Source: Microvirga soli
GTDB lineage: Bacteria > Pseudomonadota > Alphaproteobacteria > Rhizobiales > Beijerinckiaceae
Length of the DNA: 64,000 nt
Direction of reading: 5' to 3'
Assembly (NCBI RefSeq): GCF_016734765.1
Contig: NZ_JAERQE010000001.1
Location: 310,001 to 374,000 of the forward strand
In this document: positions 20,259 to 31,485 of the stretch, one piece after another
Layout of the letters: each line of letters starts with the position of its first letter
Position numbering within the stretch: position 1 is the stretch's first letter
Position numbers and translations under genes: made by a program
Notes under the pieces: generated by a model
The model's input: the letters and a program-made list of their open reading frames with translations, nothing else
Told to the model about the DNA's origin: nothing
The model's database searches: none

Positions 20259-20429
20259 ATGTGGGGTAAGGAGCGGTCCCGCCGCAGGTCTCGCAAGCCT
20301 GTGATCGCGGGTGGCCGATCTGGCATGCCTCCAGGTCCGCTGAAACAAACCGCGCGTGACGAGCAGTTCGGCTCTCACTTTCACCATCACACATCGAGCC
20401 GGGCTGCCCACCACGCCACCCTCGATTGA
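20259..20429 (+). CDS. Possible Arg-rich upstream peptide in the typA leader
   Basis: An ATG-started 56-codon frame lies just after the strong promoter and a hairpin. Its product begins MWGKERSRRRSRKPVIAGG and is basic, then becomes His-rich near the end (SHFHHHTSSRAAHH). Tight placement after promoter and hairpin, and the Arg-rich start, are what one expects of a regulatory leader peptide such as those before polyamine genes. I cannot confirm conservation, and no polyamine gene follows: typA begins 188 bp later. It may instead be a stand-alone RNA or a chance frame. Confidence 0.35.
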   Translation: MWGKERSRRRSRKPVIAGGRSGMPPGPLKQTARDEQFGSHFHHHTSSRAAHHATLD

Positions 20430-20617
20430 CCTGACGGCTTGAGGCCACCCGGCCTCAGGCCCGAAGGCGCTGGCACTTTGACGGACAGGAGACAAGCTGC
20501 CCTATTGCCGCCGCTCTCTTATCATTATATTGCAGCGCATCAGATTTCGCCCGGTATGAGCCAGGGGCGCGGCCACGCTTGCCGCGAGCCGGGCTGCTTT
20601 GCTTTGAAAGACCCCTT

Positions 20618-22444
<1,827 letters not shown>

Positions 22445-22469
22445 ATGAGCGCCTCAAGGAAACAATCGA

Positions 22470-22496
22470 AAGGCCGCTCCTTGGAGCGGCCTTTTT
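22470..22496 (+). terminator. Rho-independent terminator after typA
   Basis: AAGGCCGCTC (22470-22479) pairs with GAGCGGCCTT (22484-22493) around a CUUG tetraloop, followed by a run of five T. It starts 25 bp after the typA stop. Confidence 0.93.
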
Positions 22497-22520
22497 CATG
22501 AACGGAGACTGGGAGGGAGC

Positions 22521-23144
22521 ATGCTGACAATTCACGGATATGCAGGATCCATCAATGTCCGGAAGGTGCTCTGGACCTGCCTGGAGCTCGGCCTCCCGTT
22601 CGAGCGCATCGGCTGGGGCGGCGGCACACGACCTGTCACGGACCCCGAATTTCTGAAGCTCAATCCCGTCGGCATGATCCCGGTGCTTGAGGATGCGGGC
22701 CAGCTCTTCTGGGAATCGAACAGCATCGTCCGCTATCTCGCGGCGCGGGAAGGCCGCGATGACCTGCTGCCCGCCGATCCCGCCAAGCGGGCGCAGGTCG
22801 AGAAGTGGATGGACTGGCAGGTCTCCGACTTCAACAACACCTGGCGCTATGTCTTCCAGGCGACGGTGCGCAGGAACCCGAACTTCCAGGATGAAAAGCA
22901 GATCGCTGAGTCCTGGGGCAAGTTCTGCTCCGCCGTTCAGGTGCTGGACCGGGAGCTCGCCCGCACCGGCGCCTATATCGCCGGACCGAGCTTCACCTGC
23001 GCCGACATCGTCATCGGCCTGTCGATCCATCGCTGGAAGAGCATTCCGCTTGAGCGGCCGGACCTGCGGGAGGTCGAGCGCTACTACGATCGCCTCTGCG
23101 AGCGGGAAGGCTTTCGGATCTATGGACGGGACGGAGGATTGTAG
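22521..23144 (+). CDS. Glutathione S-transferase family protein
   Basis: This is a 207-residue protein with the GST layout: an N-terminal thioredoxin-like domain (LTIHGYAGSINVRKVLWTCL, then NPVGMIPVLED and WESNSIVRYLA, which bind the glutamyl part of glutathione). An all-helical C-terminal domain contains IAGPSFTCADIVIGLSIHRW. The SxNxxKVxW pattern fits the beta/theta-like bacterial GSTs in which Ser rather than Tyr activates the thiol. Substrate is unknown. A GGGAGGGAGC ribosome site precedes the ATG. It sits between the typA terminator and the convergent small-protein genes. Confidence 0.92.
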   Translation: MLTIHGYAGSINVRKVLWTCLELGLPFERIGWGGGTRPVTDPEFLKLNPVGMIPVLEDAGQLFWESNSIVRYLAAREGRDDLLPADPAKRAQVEKWMDWQVSDFNNTWRYVFQATVRRNPNFQDEKQIAESWGKFCSAVQVLDRELARTGAYIAGPSFTCADIVIGLSIHRWKSIPLERPDLREVERYYDRLCEREGFRIYGRDGGL

Positions 23145-23191
23145 AGAGGAGCCGCGCGGCTCCTCCTTCGATTGATACGGCGGGCCTGCGC

Positions 23192-23356
23192 TCAGCCTTC
23201 GGCCTTGTCGCTCTGCCCCTTCTTGGCGCCCTCGCCCATCGGGTTCGTCGAATCCTCACCCGAGGCCTCGGGGTTCTCGCGGCCCTGCGGGGTCAGGCGC
23301 GGAGCGCTGATATCCTCTTCCGTCGCTTGATTGGATTTGTTGTCGGGCTTTGCCAT
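23192..23356 (-). CDS. Small hydrophilic protein of 54 residues, unknown function
   Basis: This is a 54-codon frame read from ATG at 23356, product starting MAKPDNKSNQATEEDISAPR and ending KKGQSDKAEG. It is strongly hydrophilic, rich in Glu, Asp, Gly and Lys, without hydrophobic core, cysteine or aromatic residues. AAGGAC lies 7-9 bp before the start. It is the last of three consecutive small disordered-looking proteins on this strand, each with its own ribosome site. I know no named family. The composition resembles small stress-related or hydrophilin-like proteins, which is inference. Confidence 0.65.
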   Translation of the reverse strand: MAKPDNKSNQATEEDISAPRLTPQGRENPEASGEDSTNPMGEGAKKGQSDKAEG

Positions 23357-23368
23357 CGCTGCTTGTCC

Positions 23369-23602
23369 TTATGAGCTGGTCGAGTCGGTTGCGTCCTGGT
23401 CGCCTGCATCAGGCAGGGCACCTGTGCCCGGGGTCGAGTCCGGATTGGTCAGCGACGGCTTGCTGTGCGGGCCTGCCGCCGGCTGCTTGCCGCCGGGTTG
23501 CTTGTCGATTGAGGCCTGCTGCTTGTCCTTCGGGTCGAGCCGCTTGGACTCGACGTCCTGCTTCGTGTCTTCGGTGTGATTGCCGTAGCCTGCATTGCCC
23601 AT
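23369..23602 (-). CDS. Small hydrophilic protein of 77 residues, unknown function
   Basis: The ATG at 23602 is preceded by AGGAG with good spacing. The 77-residue product (start MGNAGYGNHTEDTKQD) is rich in Gln, Lys, Asp, Pro, Ser and Gly, with no predicted hydrophobic core. It ends in a Ser/Thr/Asp-rich tail. The short gaps to the genes on either side (12-18 bp) suggest one transcript. It is hydrophilin-like by composition only. Confidence 0.65.
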   Translation of the reverse strand: MGNAGYGNHTEDTKQDVESKRLDPKDKQQASIDKQPGGKQPAAGPHSKPSLTNPDSTPGTGALPDAGDQDATDSTSS

Positions 23603-23620
23603 GACGCTCTCCTGTCAGCC

Positions 23621-23971
23621 CTATTCTTTGCCGTTGACGGCGGTTGCCCGCTCGATGGCCTCGGCGGTGGCATCCTTGTCGTCCGGCGACAGGGTGGCGT
23701 CGCTCAGGTGCTTGGTGGCCTCGGGCGTCTCGGCAGCCGTGAGTTCGTCGTGCCCGTCATGTCCGGCCTTGCTCGTCTGACCGGTCTGGCCCTGGCGATA
23801 GGCCTCGGCCTCGCCGCCGGGCTGGCTCCACACACGGCGTAGGGTAGCGTTGCCTTCGATGCCACCGTCCCGGTTCGGGTCGACCGGGTTGTCGATGCCG
23901 CCGCGCTGCTCGTTGCGGATCTGGTCCGCGTCTTGGTCCTTTAACGAATGGGGAGCTTTGCGGTCCGCCAT
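23621..23971 (-). CDS. Small hydrophilic protein of 116 residues, unknown function
   Basis: The product starts MADRKAPHSLKDQDADQIRN and is acidic and polar throughout, with segments GGIDNPVDPNRDGGIEGNAT and a C-terminal helix-prone stretch DATAEAIERATAVNGKE. I chose the ATG at 23971, which has AAGGAG 7 bp upstream; an in-frame start at 24010 lacks one. It is first of the three-gene run of small hydrophilic proteins. No domain is recognised. Confidence 0.65.
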   Translation of the reverse strand: MADRKAPHSLKDQDADQIRNEQRGGIDNPVDPNRDGGIEGNATLRRVWSQPGGEAEAYRQGQTGQTSKAGHDGHDELTAAETPEATKHLSDATLSPDDKDATAEAIERATAVNGKE

Positions 23972-24064
23972 GATGAACTCCTTGAAAACCTTTGAATTCG
24001 TATGTCGCAAGGAGAACCCGAGGGATCAGGGGAAGTTCTGGCCAAGCTTGAAGCCCGCGCCAAC

Positions 24065-24091
24065 AAAAAGGGCGGCCTCTTGGCCGCCCTT
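24065..24091 (-). terminator. Terminator of cysK
   Basis: On the minus strand AAGGGCGGCC (24091-24082) pairs with GGCCGCCCTT (24077-24068) around AAGA, followed by TTTT. It begins 25 bp after the cysK stop and separates it from the small-protein genes. Confidence 0.92.
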
Positions 24092-24115
24092 GGTTCGTCT
24101 CGCTGGATGAAGAGC

Positions 24116-25096
24116 TTAGAGCCCTTCGAAGAGCGCGCTCGAGATGTAGCGCTCGGCAAAAGAGCACGCGACCGTGACGATGCGCTTGCCCTTGAACTCG
24201 GGCCGCGAGGCCACTTCGAGAGCGGCCGCCACATTGGCGCCCGTCGAGATGCCGCCGGGTATGCCCTCGAGCTTGGAGAGTTTGCGCGCCATGTCGAAGG
24301 CGGTCTGGTTGCCCACCGTGACCACCTCGTCGATCACGGAGCGGTCGAGCACATCCGGCACGAAGCCCGCGCCGATGCCCTGGATCTTATGCGGGCCGGG
24401 CTGGCCGCCGGACAGCACCGGTGAATCCTCCGGCTCTACGGCAATCACACTCAAGTTAGGCAGGCGCGGCTTGATCACCTGGCCGACGCCCGTGATCGTG
24501 CCGCCGGTGCCGACCGCCGACACGAAGGCATCGAGCTGGCCATTGGTGTCGTTCCAGATTTCCTCGGCCGTCGTCTTGCGGTGGATCTCCGGATTGGCCG
24601 GGTTCTTGAACTGCTGCGGGATGACCGAACCGGGAATTTCGCGCAGCAGTTCCTCGGCACGGGCGATGGCGCCCTTCATGCCCTGGGGGCCGGGGGTGAG
24701 CTCGAGTTCGGCTCCAAGGAAGGCCAGCATCTTGCGGCGCTCGAGCGACATGGTCTCGGGCATCACCAGGATGAGGCGATAGCCTCGCGCCGCTGCCACG
24801 AAGGCGAGAGCAATGCCGGTATTGCCGGAGGTTGGCTCGATCAGGGTCGCACCGGGCTTGATGTGACCGGCCGCCTCCATGGATTCGATCATGTTGACGC
24901 CGATGCGGTCCTTCACGCTCGAAAGCGGGTTGAAGAACTCGAGCTTGAGGAGAATTTCGGCGTCTACGCCATGCTCCTGCGGCAGACGGTTCAAGCGCAC
25001 GAGCGGGGTGTTGCCGATGGTTTCCGTTATCGAGCCATAGATGCGGCCGCGTCCAGGCTTCGTGCCGGCGCCGGATGCATTGAGGGTGTCAGCCAT
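24116..25096 (-). CDS. cysK: Cysteine synthase A (O-acetylserine sulfhydrylase)
   Basis: CysK makes cysteine from O-acetylserine and sulfide using pyridoxal phosphate. The 326-residue protein has the PLP lysine in [10 protein letters not shown] near residue 60, the substrate loop [11 protein letters not shown], and the phosphate-binding loop [13 protein letters not shown] strong AAGGAGGA site precedes the ATG. An Rrf2-family regulator lies 73 bp upstream on the same strand, a pairing known from CymR/CysK in other bacteria, which suggests control by cysteine or O-acetylserine status. Confidence 0.96.
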   Translation of the reverse strand: MADTLNASGAGTKPGRGRIYGSITETIGNTPLVRLNRLPQEHGVDAEILLKLEFFNPLSSVKDRIGVNMIESMEAAGHIKPGATLIEPTSGNTGIALAFVAAARGYRLILVMPETMSLERRKMLAFLGAELELTPGPQGMKGAIARAEELLREIPGSVIPQQFKNPANPEIHRKTTAEEIWNDTNGQLDAFVSAVGTGGTITGVGQVIKPRLPNLSVIAVEPEDSPVLSGGQPGPHKIQGIGAGFVPDVLDRSVIDEVVTVGNQTAFDMARKLSKLEGIPGGISTGANVAAALEVASRPEFKGKRIVTVACSFAERYISSALFEGL

Positions 25097-25169
25097 GAGA
25101 TCCTCCTTCAGACAGGAGGAACCTTATCTTTTTCCGCAGCAGGTGTCGATATTTGGAATAATCTACATA

Positions 25170-25619
25170 CTAGATCGTGAAATCAACCGCTGAGGCTGAC
25201 TCAACAGCCGATTCCGCCTGGGCTTTCTGACACAGGTCCTCGACGGTCACCTGGTCGAGCTCACTCAGAAAAGCCTCGGTGCCACGTTGAACCAGCGGGC
25301 TGACCACCGCCTCGGCTAGGCGCGATTCGGGGATCGGCGACGAGCCGTCCTCCTCCAGGGCCGCCATGGCGATGCGCACGATGTCGCCCGCCGTGATCCG
25401 CCGCCGTTCACGGGCGAGTTCATAGCCGCCCCGCGGCCCGCGCACGCCTTTGAGAATGCCTTGGCGCACGAGCGCCTGCAGGACCGGCTCCAGATAACGC
25501 GGCGGCAGGTTGTGCCGGGCGGCCAGTGCCTTGGCGGAGACCGGCATCGGCCGGGCATGGAGCGCGATGTCGGTCACGGCAGCAATGGCGAGAAGCGAGC
25601 GGCGTGAGAGAAAGTTCAT
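25170..25619 (-). CDS. Rrf2-family transcriptional regulator
   Basis: This is a 149-residue winged-helix protein. The Rrf2 signature is AIAAVTDIALHARPMPVSAK, then RHNLPPRYLEPVLQALVRQG and GVRGPRGGYELARERRRITA. The region where IscR and RirA carry three iron-sulfur cysteines has none; the only cysteine is in EDLCQKA near the end, so it is probably not a cluster-binding sensor and is more like CymR. It follows dut by 12 bp and precedes cysK. The 73-bp gap to cysK is AT-rich (around TTTGGAATAATCTACATAC) and is the likely operator and promoter. Confidence 0.9.
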   Translation of the reverse strand: MNFLSRRSLLAIAAVTDIALHARPMPVSAKALAARHNLPPRYLEPVLQALVRQGILKGVRGPRGGYELARERRRITAGDIVRIAMAALEEDGSSPIPESRLAEAVVSPLVQRGTEAFLSELDQVTVEDLCQKAQAESAVESASAVDFTI

Positions 25620-25631
25620 GGCGATGCTCCC

Positions 25632-26087
25632 CTAGCCCAATCCCGTGGAGCCGAAGCCGCCTGCGGCGCGAGGCGTCTCGTCGACCTGCTCCACCTCCAA
25701 AGGCTCCACCTGGATGACAGGCGCAACGATCATTTGAGCAACGCGCATGCCGCGTGTGACGGTGAAGGGCTCCGCGCCCAGATTGACGAGCAGAACCTGC
25801 ACCTCACCGCGGTAATCCGCATCGACGGTGCCCGGTGCATTCAGCACCGTGACACCATGCTTGAACGCCAGTCCCGAGCGCGGCCGCACCTGCGCCTCGA
25901 AACCCGGCTCGAGTTGCAGCACAAGGCCTGTGGGCACGAGCACACGCTGCATCGGCTGCAGGACAATCGGCGTATCGGCCGAATGGGCCGCGATGAGATC
26001 CATGCCCGCCGCGCCGGCGGTTTCATAACGGGGGAGCGGCAGATCGGCAGCATGGGCAAGACGCTGGATACGCAAGGGATGGCTCAT
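25632..26087 (-). CDS. dut: dUTP diphosphatase
   Basis: Dut hydrolyses dUTP to dUMP and keeps uracil out of DNA. The 151-residue trimeric-type enzyme shows the five family motifs: [39 protein letters not shown] and the C-terminal [10 protein letters not shown] that closes over the active site. The ATG overlaps the coaBC stop by 4 bp (ATGA), so the two are translationally coupled, a common pairing in Rhizobiales. Confidence 0.97.
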   Translation of the reverse strand: MSHPLRIQRLAHAADLPLPRYETAGAAGMDLIAAHSADTPIVLQPMQRVLVPTGLVLQLEPGFEAQVRPRSGLAFKHGVTVLNAPGTVDADYRGEVQVLLVNLGAEPFTVTRGMRVAQMIVAPVIQVEPLEVEQVDETPRAAGGFGSTGLG

Positions 26088-27298
26088 GGCTTACCGCCTC
26101 CCATCATCGCGCCCACATGCTCGACGAGTTTCTTAGCCACATCGGCTTTCGACAAGGTCGGCCATGTCTCCACATCGGATGATGTCACGAGATGCACGGT
26201 GTTGCTGTCGCCGCCCATCACGCCCGTCGCCGTCGAGACATCGTTGGCGACGATGAGGTCGCAGCCCTTCTTGGCGAGCTTCTGCCGGGCATGCTCGATC
26301 ACGTTCTCGGTCTCGGCCGCAAAGCCCACCATGAGCGGCGGGCGCTTATCCGTGCGACGCGAAATGGTGGCGAGGATGTCCGGGTTTTCGGTGAGCGACA
26401 GATTCGGCAGGGCGCCGTCCTTCTTCTTGATCTTCTGCTCGCCCGCATTGTCCACGCGCCAGTCGGCCACGGCGGCGGCAAAGATGCCGATATCGGCGGG
26501 CAACGCCTGCTCCACGGCCTGCAACATCTCGCGGGCGCTCTCCACATGCACGACCGTCACGCCTGCGGGATCGGGCACGGTCACCGGGCCAGCGATCAGG
26601 GTGACGCGCGCGCCGGCCTCAGCGGCAGCCTTCGCGATAGCGTGCCCCTGCTTGCCGGAGGAACGATTGGCGATGTAGCGCACCGGATCGATGGGCTCGT
26701 GCGTCGGGCCGGAGGTGACGATCACGTGCTTGCCGGCGAGCACGCCTGAAGGCGCCAGCAGACGCTCGACGGCAGCCGCGATTTCGAGAGGTTCGGCCAT
26801 GCGGCCGGGGCCGAATTCGGCCTCCGCCATGGCGCCCTCGTTGGGCCCGATCACGTGAACGCCGTCGGCCTGCAGGGTTTTCAGATTGCGCTGCGTCGCC
26901 GGGTGCAGCCACATGCGCACGTTCATGGCCGGCGCAATCAAGATCGGCAGCGTAGTGGCGAGCAGCACCGTGGAGGCGAGATCGTCCGCGTGTCCTCCCG
27001 CCATCTTCGCCATGAGATTGGCTGTAGCAGGCGCCACGACGATGAGGTCCGCATCGCGGGCGAGCTTGATATGCCCGACATCCGCCTCGTCCTCACGGTC
27101 GAAGAGATCCGTATGCGAGCGCTGGCCTGTCAACGCCGAGGCGGCAAGCGGCGTGATGAATTGCTGCGCGCCGCTCGTGAGAATGCAGCGCACGGAGGCG
27201 CCGCGTTCACGCAGGCGGCGGATGAGGTCGAGGGACTTGTAGGCCGCGATGCCGCCGCCGATGACGAGGAGGATGCGTTTGCCTGTAAGCGCCGTCAT
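26084..27298 (-). CDS. coaBC: Bifunctional phosphopantothenoylcysteine decarboxylase / phosphopantothenate-cysteine ligase
   Basis: CoaBC makes 4-phosphopantetheine for coenzyme A in two steps. The 404-residue product has the N-terminal flavoprotein CoaC ([20 protein letters not shown]; catalytic His in [21 protein letters not shown]). The C-terminal CoaB ligase follows ([20 protein letters not shown], then the DNA/pantothenate-metabolism fold). The start at 27298 (MTALTGKR) is fixed by the 4-bp overlap with the ubiB stop; the reading frame stays open far upstream but that part lies inside ubiB. It is coupled to dut downstream. Confidence 0.96.
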   Translation of the reverse strand: MTALTGKRILLVIGGGIAAYKSLDLIRRLRERGASVRCILTSGAQQFITPLAASALTGQRSHTDLFDREDEADVGHIKLARDADLIVVAPATANLMAKMAGGHADDLASTVLLATTLPILIAPAMNVRMWLHPATQRNLKTLQADGVHVIGPNEGAMAEAEFGPGRMAEPLEIAAAVERLLAPSGVLAGKHVIVTSGPTHEPIDPVRYIANRSSGKQGHAIAKAAAEAGARVTLIAGPVTVPDPAGVTVVHVESAREMLQAVEQALPADIGIFAAAVADWRVDNAGEQKIKKKDGALPNLSLTENPDILATISRRTDKRPPLMVGFAAETENVIEHARQKLAKKGCDLIVANDVSTATGVMGGDSNTVHLVTSSDVETWPTLSKADVAKKLVEHVGAMMGGGKP

Positions 27299-28869
27299 GC
27301 GAAGCCTCTGAACAGCATGATCATCAGCGAGCCCGCGATAATCCACAAGGCCGCCACGCCCCAGCGGTTGCCGCGCGCCTCGGCACGGCCGATGGCCGCG
27401 ACGCTGTCCTGGTTCAGCGACACGCCTCGGGCTGTCACGTCCTCGAGCTGGTTGAGCACCCGCTCGGCGCGCAACGCCAGCTCCGGCAGGTCGCCGATGA
27501 CGCCGGCCAGCGTCCACAGGCCCCGACCCGCCTGCTCGGCGCGGCCCAGCGGCCCGAGATTGCGCTCGATCCAGTCGCGCACCACGGGCTCGGAGGTGGT
27601 CCACATGTCGAGCTTCGGGTCGAGATTGCGAGCGACGCCCTCGACCACCACCATGGTCTTCTGCAGCATGACGAGCTCGATGCGGGTCGCCATGTCGAAC
27701 AGCGCCGTGATCTCGAAGAGAAGCGTCAGCAGCTTCGCCATGGAGATCTCGTCGGCCCGCCGGTCGTGGATCGGTTCGCCGATGGCCCGGATGGCTTGTG
27801 CGAAATCCTCCACCGAATGGTGCGGCGGCACGTAGCCGGCCTCGAAATGCACCTGCGCCACGCGAAGGTAATCGCGGCGGATGAAGCCGAGAAGGATTTC
27901 GGCGAGGAAACGCCGCTCCTTCATGCCGAGCCGGCCCATGATGCCGAAATCGACGGCGACGAGCCGCCCTTCCGCATCGATGAACAGGTTGCCCGGATGC
28001 ATGTCGGCGTGGAAATAGCCGTCGCGGATGGCGTGGCGCAGGAAGGACTGGATCACTGTGCGCCCGAGTGCCACCCGGTCGAAGCCCGCCGCCTCGATGG
28101 CCGCGAGATCGTTGAGGCGGATGCCGTCGATCCACGTAGTGGTGAGCACGTCGCGGGCGGTGAGGTCCCATTCGGGCTTCGGCACCCGAAAATCCGGATC
28201 GTCCTTGGTGTTCTCCGCCAGTTCAGAGACAGCCGCTGCTTCCAGTCGCAGATCCATCTCGACGGCGACGGAGCGAGCGAGCGCCTCCACGATCTCCAGC
28301 GGCTTGAGACGCTTGGCATCGGGCACCATACGCTCGAACAGGCGGGCGGCGGCGCGCATGGCCTGCAGGTCGCGGGCGAAGCCCTCACGCACACCAGGCC
28401 GCACCACCTTCACGGCCACCGTCTCCTCGCCCTCCGCGGTGCGGATGCGGGCCTTGTGGACCTGCGCGATGGACGCGGCGGCGATCGGCTCGCTGAATTC
28501 CAGGAAAAGCACGTTGATGGGGCGCCCGAGGGCGACCTCGACCATGCGCACGGCTTCCGCCCGTGGGAAGGGCGGCATGCGGTCCTGCAGGCGCTCCAGG
28601 TCACGGGCGGCCGCAACGCCCACGATGTCGGGACGGGTTGCCAGGAACTGACCGAATTTTACGTAAGAAGGCCCAAGCCGCGTCAGCGCCTTGGACAGCC
28701 GCGCCGCGCCGTCGCCCGCCTGGGGACGCTCGACGAGACGGGCCATCTTCAAGCCGAAGCGGGCGGCAGGCGGCAGCGCGCTCGGATCGACGAGCGCCAA
28801 TGCGCCTTCGCGCGCTAGGACGAAGCCGGCGCGCAGGTTACGGGCGAGGTGGAAGAGGCTGCCGATCAC
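27295..28869 (-). CDS. ubiB: Ubiquinone biosynthesis regulatory kinase-like protein UbiB
   Basis: UbiB is an atypical ABC1/ADCK kinase-like ATPase needed for ubiquinone synthesis; it does not hydroxylate the ring itself. The 524-residue protein has the KxGQ motif (YVKFGQFLATRPD) near residue 72, a Walker-like AAAS loop (PIAAASIAQVHKARI), DMHPGNLFID as catalytic loop, and AVDFGIMGRL in place of DFG. Two C-terminal membrane helices (about 500-522) anchor it. It lies 3 bp after ubiE and overlaps coaBC, consistent with a ubiE-ubiB-coaBC-dut operon. Confidence 0.96.
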   Translation of the reverse strand: MIGSLFHLARNLRAGFVLAREGALALVDPSALPPAARFGLKMARLVERPQAGDGAARLSKALTRLGPSYVKFGQFLATRPDIVGVAAARDLERLQDRMPPFPRAEAVRMVEVALGRPINVLFLEFSEPIAAASIAQVHKARIRTAEGEETVAVKVVRPGVREGFARDLQAMRAAARLFERMVPDAKRLKPLEIVEALARSVAVEMDLRLEAAAVSELAENTKDDPDFRVPKPEWDLTARDVLTTTWIDGIRLNDLAAIEAAGFDRVALGRTVIQSFLRHAIRDGYFHADMHPGNLFIDAEGRLVAVDFGIMGRLGMKERRFLAEILLGFIRRDYLRVAQVHFEAGYVPPHHSVEDFAQAIRAIGEPIHDRRADEISMAKLLTLLFEITALFDMATRIELVMLQKTMVVVEGVARNLDPKLDMWTTSEPVVRDWIERNLGPLGRAEQAGRGLWTLAGVIGDLPELALRAERVLNQLEDVTARGVSLNQDSVAAIGRAEARGNRWGVAALWIIAGSLMIMLFRGFA

Positions 28870-28872
28870 GCT

Positions 28873-29622
28873 TTAAATCTTCCAGCCCGAGTGGATGGCC
28901 ACGACACCGGCCGTGAGCGTGCGGTGGGTGACGCGCTTGAAGCCCGCCTCCTCGATCATCCGCGCAAACGCTGCCGGCGGCGGGAAGCGGCGGATCGATT
29001 CGACGAGGTACTGGTAGGATTCCGCATCCCCTGTCACCATCCCTCCCAGCCGTGGAATGACATTGAAGGAATAGGCGTCGTAAACCTTATCGAGCAGCGG
29101 CACGTCCACCTTGGAGAATTCCAGGCACAGGAAGCGCCCGCCGGGTTTCAAGACCCGGTGCGCCTCGCGCAGAGCCGCATCGATGCGCGGCACGTTCCGG
29201 ATCCCGAACGCGATGGTGTAGGCGTCATAGGTCTTGGATTCGAGCGGCAGCTCTTCCGCATTGGCCTCGACGAAGTCGATGCGGCCCTCATAGCGGTGGC
29301 CGGCCCGCTCGGCGCCGACTTTGAGCATCTCGCCGTTGATGTCGAGCACGGTCACGCGGGTCTGCGGCCCGCTCTGGTCGAGGATGCGGAAGGCGACATC
29401 GCCGGTGCCGCCGGCAACATCCAGATGGCGGAACGGCCGGTCGCGGGGCGGGCGCAGGGTGGAGATGAGGGCATCCTTCCAGAGGCGGTGGAGACCTGCG
29501 GACATGAGGTCGTTCATGAGGTCGTAGCGGCCAGCCACCGAGCGGAAGACCTCGTTGACCTTGCCCTGCTTCTCACCCAGGGGCACAGACTGGAACCCGA
29601 AATGGGTGTTCTCGTCGGTCAT
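28873..29622 (-). CDS. ubiE: Ubiquinone/menaquinone C-methyltransferase UbiE
   Basis: UbiE methylates the ring carbon of ubiquinone and menaquinone precursors with S-adenosylmethionine. The 249-residue class I methyltransferase has motif [16 protein letters not shown] near residues 68-82, the family signature [18 protein letters not shown] near residue 33, and [20 protein letters not shown]. It is the first gene of the minus-strand ubiE-ubiB-coaBC-dut-rrf2-cysK run and is divergent from mutM; the 94-bp gap between them should carry both promoters. Confidence 0.97.
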   Translation of the reverse strand: MTDENTHFGFQSVPLGEKQGKVNEVFRSVAGRYDLMNDLMSAGLHRLWKDALISTLRPPRDRPFRHLDVAGGTGDVAFRILDQSGPQTRVTVLDINGEMLKVGAERAGHRYEGRIDFVEANAEELPLESKTYDAYTIAFGIRNVPRIDAALREAHRVLKPGGRFLCLEFSKVDVPLLDKVYDAYSFNVIPRLGGMVTGDAESYQYLVESIRRFPPPAAFARMIEEAGFKRVTHRTLTAGVVAIHSGWKI

Positions 29623-29716
29623 GATGGGCGCACCTCTTGTACCTGTTGTCGCGATCCATAGCGGAAGCGGGGCCTAAAGGCTATGTAAGAGCCCTCAAGA
29701 AGCCGAGAGATGGTTG

Positions 29717-30604
29717 ATGCCTGAACTGCCCGAAGTCGAAACCGTGCGCCGCGGCCTGGAGCCCGCCATGGTGGGAGCCCGCTTCACCAAGGTGATCCAG
29801 CGCCGCCCCGACCTGCGCTTCCCTTTCCCCGAGCGGTTTTCCGAACGCCTGGAGGGGCAGGAGGTCAAGGCGCTCGGTCGGAGGGCCAAGTATCTCCTGG
29901 CCGATCTCTCCTCCGGCGAGGTGCTGGTCATGCATCTGGGCATGTCCGGCCGCTTTCTCGTGACGAAGGACGGCGCCACCCGGATGCCCGGCGAGTTCCA
30001 TCATGAGCATGGAGGCCTGGGGGCTCACGACCATGTGGTGTTTGGGCTCTCCAACGGCGTCACCGTCACTTATAATGACGCCCGCCGCTTCGGCTTCATG
30101 GATCTGGTGCCGCGCCAGGAGATCGAGACCTCGAAGCATTTTGCCGGCATGGGCATCGAGCCCCTCGGCAATGAGCTTTCGGGCGAGACCATCGCCCGGT
30201 TGTTCATGGCTAAGCGCACGCCCCTGAAGGCGGCCCTTCTCGACCAGCGGCTGATCGCGGGCCTCGGCAATATCTATGTGTGCGAAGCCCTGTTCCGCAC
30301 CGGCCTCCACCCGGAGGCCCCGGCCGGATCACTCGTGACCAAGACAGGCGAGCCGACCGACAAGGCGCACCAGTTGGCCGACGTCATCCGGGACGTGCTC
30401 GCCGAGGCGGTGGAGGCCGGAGGCTCCACCTTGCGTGACCATGCCCAGGTGGATGGGTCTCTGGGCTACTTTCAGCATTCCTTCCGCGTTTACGACCGGG
30501 AGAGCAAGCCCTGCGTCACGCCCGCCTGCACCGGGACGGTCACCCGCCTCGTGCAATCCGGCCGCTCCACCTTCTACTGCCCGGAATGCCAGAAGCGCGC
30601 CTGA
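29717..30604 (+). CDS. mutM: Formamidopyrimidine-DNA glycosylase
   Basis: MutM (Fpg) removes oxidised purines such as 8-oxoguanine and nicks the abasic site. The start is certain because the enzyme uses its N-terminal proline after Met removal: [14 protein letters not shown] gives P2 and E3 as catalytic residues. An in-frame TTG three bases earlier would spoil this. K61 lies in GRRAKYLL, and the C-terminal zinc finger has two CxxxxC/CxxC pairs (PCVTPACTG and YCPECQKRA). The 295-residue length is usual. Confidence 0.97.
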   Translation: MPELPEVETVRRGLEPAMVGARFTKVIQRRPDLRFPFPERFSERLEGQEVKALGRRAKYLLADLSSGEVLVMHLGMSGRFLVTKDGATRMPGEFHHEHGGLGAHDHVVFGLSNGVTVTYNDARRFGFMDLVPRQEIETSKHFAGMGIEPLGNELSGETIARLFMAKRTPLKAALLDQRLIAGLGNIYVCEALFRTGLHPEAPAGSLVTKTGEPTDKAHQLADVIRDVLAEAVEAGGSTLRDHAQVDGSLGYFQHSFRVYDRESKPCVTPACTGTVTRLVQSGRSTFYCPECQKRA

Positions 30605-30708
30605 CCTGAAGACGGGGCTTTTCGGATTTTCAGGAGTCTCCCGGTTTTCACTTGCCGGGCCATGCGCCCTCGCCTACCGGTGTCCCATCATCGAGCAGGA
30701 GATGTCAC

Positions 30709-31482
30709 ATGGCTTTTGAGACGATTCTCACGGAGACGCGCGGCAAGGTGGGGCTGATCACCCTCAACCGGCCACAAGCCCTGAACGCCCTCAACTCCAC
30801 GCTCCTGGGCGAGGTCAACCAAGCCCTCGACGCCTTCGAGGCGGACCAGAATATCGGCTGCATCGTCATCACCGGGTCGGAAAAGGCTTTCGCGGCCGGG
30901 GCCGACATCAAGGAGATGGTGGAGCTCAACTATCCGCACACCTACATGGCCGACTTCTTCTCCGGCTGGGAGAAGGTGTCTGGGCGGCGCAAGCCCATGA
31001 TCGCCGCGGTGGCGGGCTTTGCCCTCGGCGGCGGCTGTGAGTTCGCCATGATGTGCGACTTCATCATCGCGGCGGACAACGCCAAGTTCGGCCAGCCGGA
31101 GATCAAGCTCGGCGTGATGCCCGGCATGGGCGGCACCCAGCGCCTCACGCGCCTCATCGGCCGGGCCAAGGCCATGGAGATGTGCCTGACGGGCCGCATG
31201 ATGGGCGCAGAGGAAGCCGAGCGCTCCGGGCTTGTGGCCCGCGTGGTGCCGCTCGCCGATCTTCTCAATGACGCCCTGAAGACGGCAGACACCATCGCGT
31301 CCATGTCGCTGCCCATCGCCATGATGACGAAGGAAACCATCAATCGCGCCGACGAGGTCTCGCTCTCGGAGGGCATCCGCTTCGAGCGGCGCCTGTTCCA
31401 CGCCATGTTCGCCACCGCCGACCAGAAGGAAGGCATGGCGGCCTTCGTGGGCAAGCGCCCCCCTGAGTTCAAGAACGGGTAA
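30709..31482 (+). CDS. Enoyl-CoA hydratase
   Basis: This is a 257-residue crotonase-family enzyme that hydrates trans-2-enoyl-CoA in beta-oxidation. The oxyanion hole residues lie in [11 protein letters not shown] and [13 protein letters not shown], and the two catalytic glutamates should be those in [20 protein letters not shown] and [12 protein letters not shown]. Its length and motifs match the short-chain hydratase (ECHS1/FadB1-like). I chose the ATG at 30709 with GGAG 6-9 bp upstream over a longer frame. The TSUP transporter starts 3 bp after its stop, so the two share a transcript. Confidence 0.94.
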   Translation: MAFETILTETRGKVGLITLNRPQALNALNSTLLGEVNQALDAFEADQNIGCIVITGSEKAFAAGADIKEMVELNYPHTYMADFFSGWEKVSGRRKPMIAAVAGFALGGGCEFAMMCDFIIAADNAKFGQPEIKLGVMPGMGGTQRLTRLIGRAKAMEMCLTGRMMGAEEAERSGLVARVVPLADLLNDALKTADTIASMSLPIAMMTKETINRADEVSLSEGIRFERRLFHAMFATADQKEGMAAFVGKRPPEFKNG

Positions 31483-31485
31483 ATC

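Noticed and set aside
27299..28171. Extension of the coaBC frame to 28171
   Set aside because: The extra part lies inside ubiB in another frame and translates to an Arg/Pro/Gly-rich non-protein; the 4-bp overlap start at 27298 fits better.
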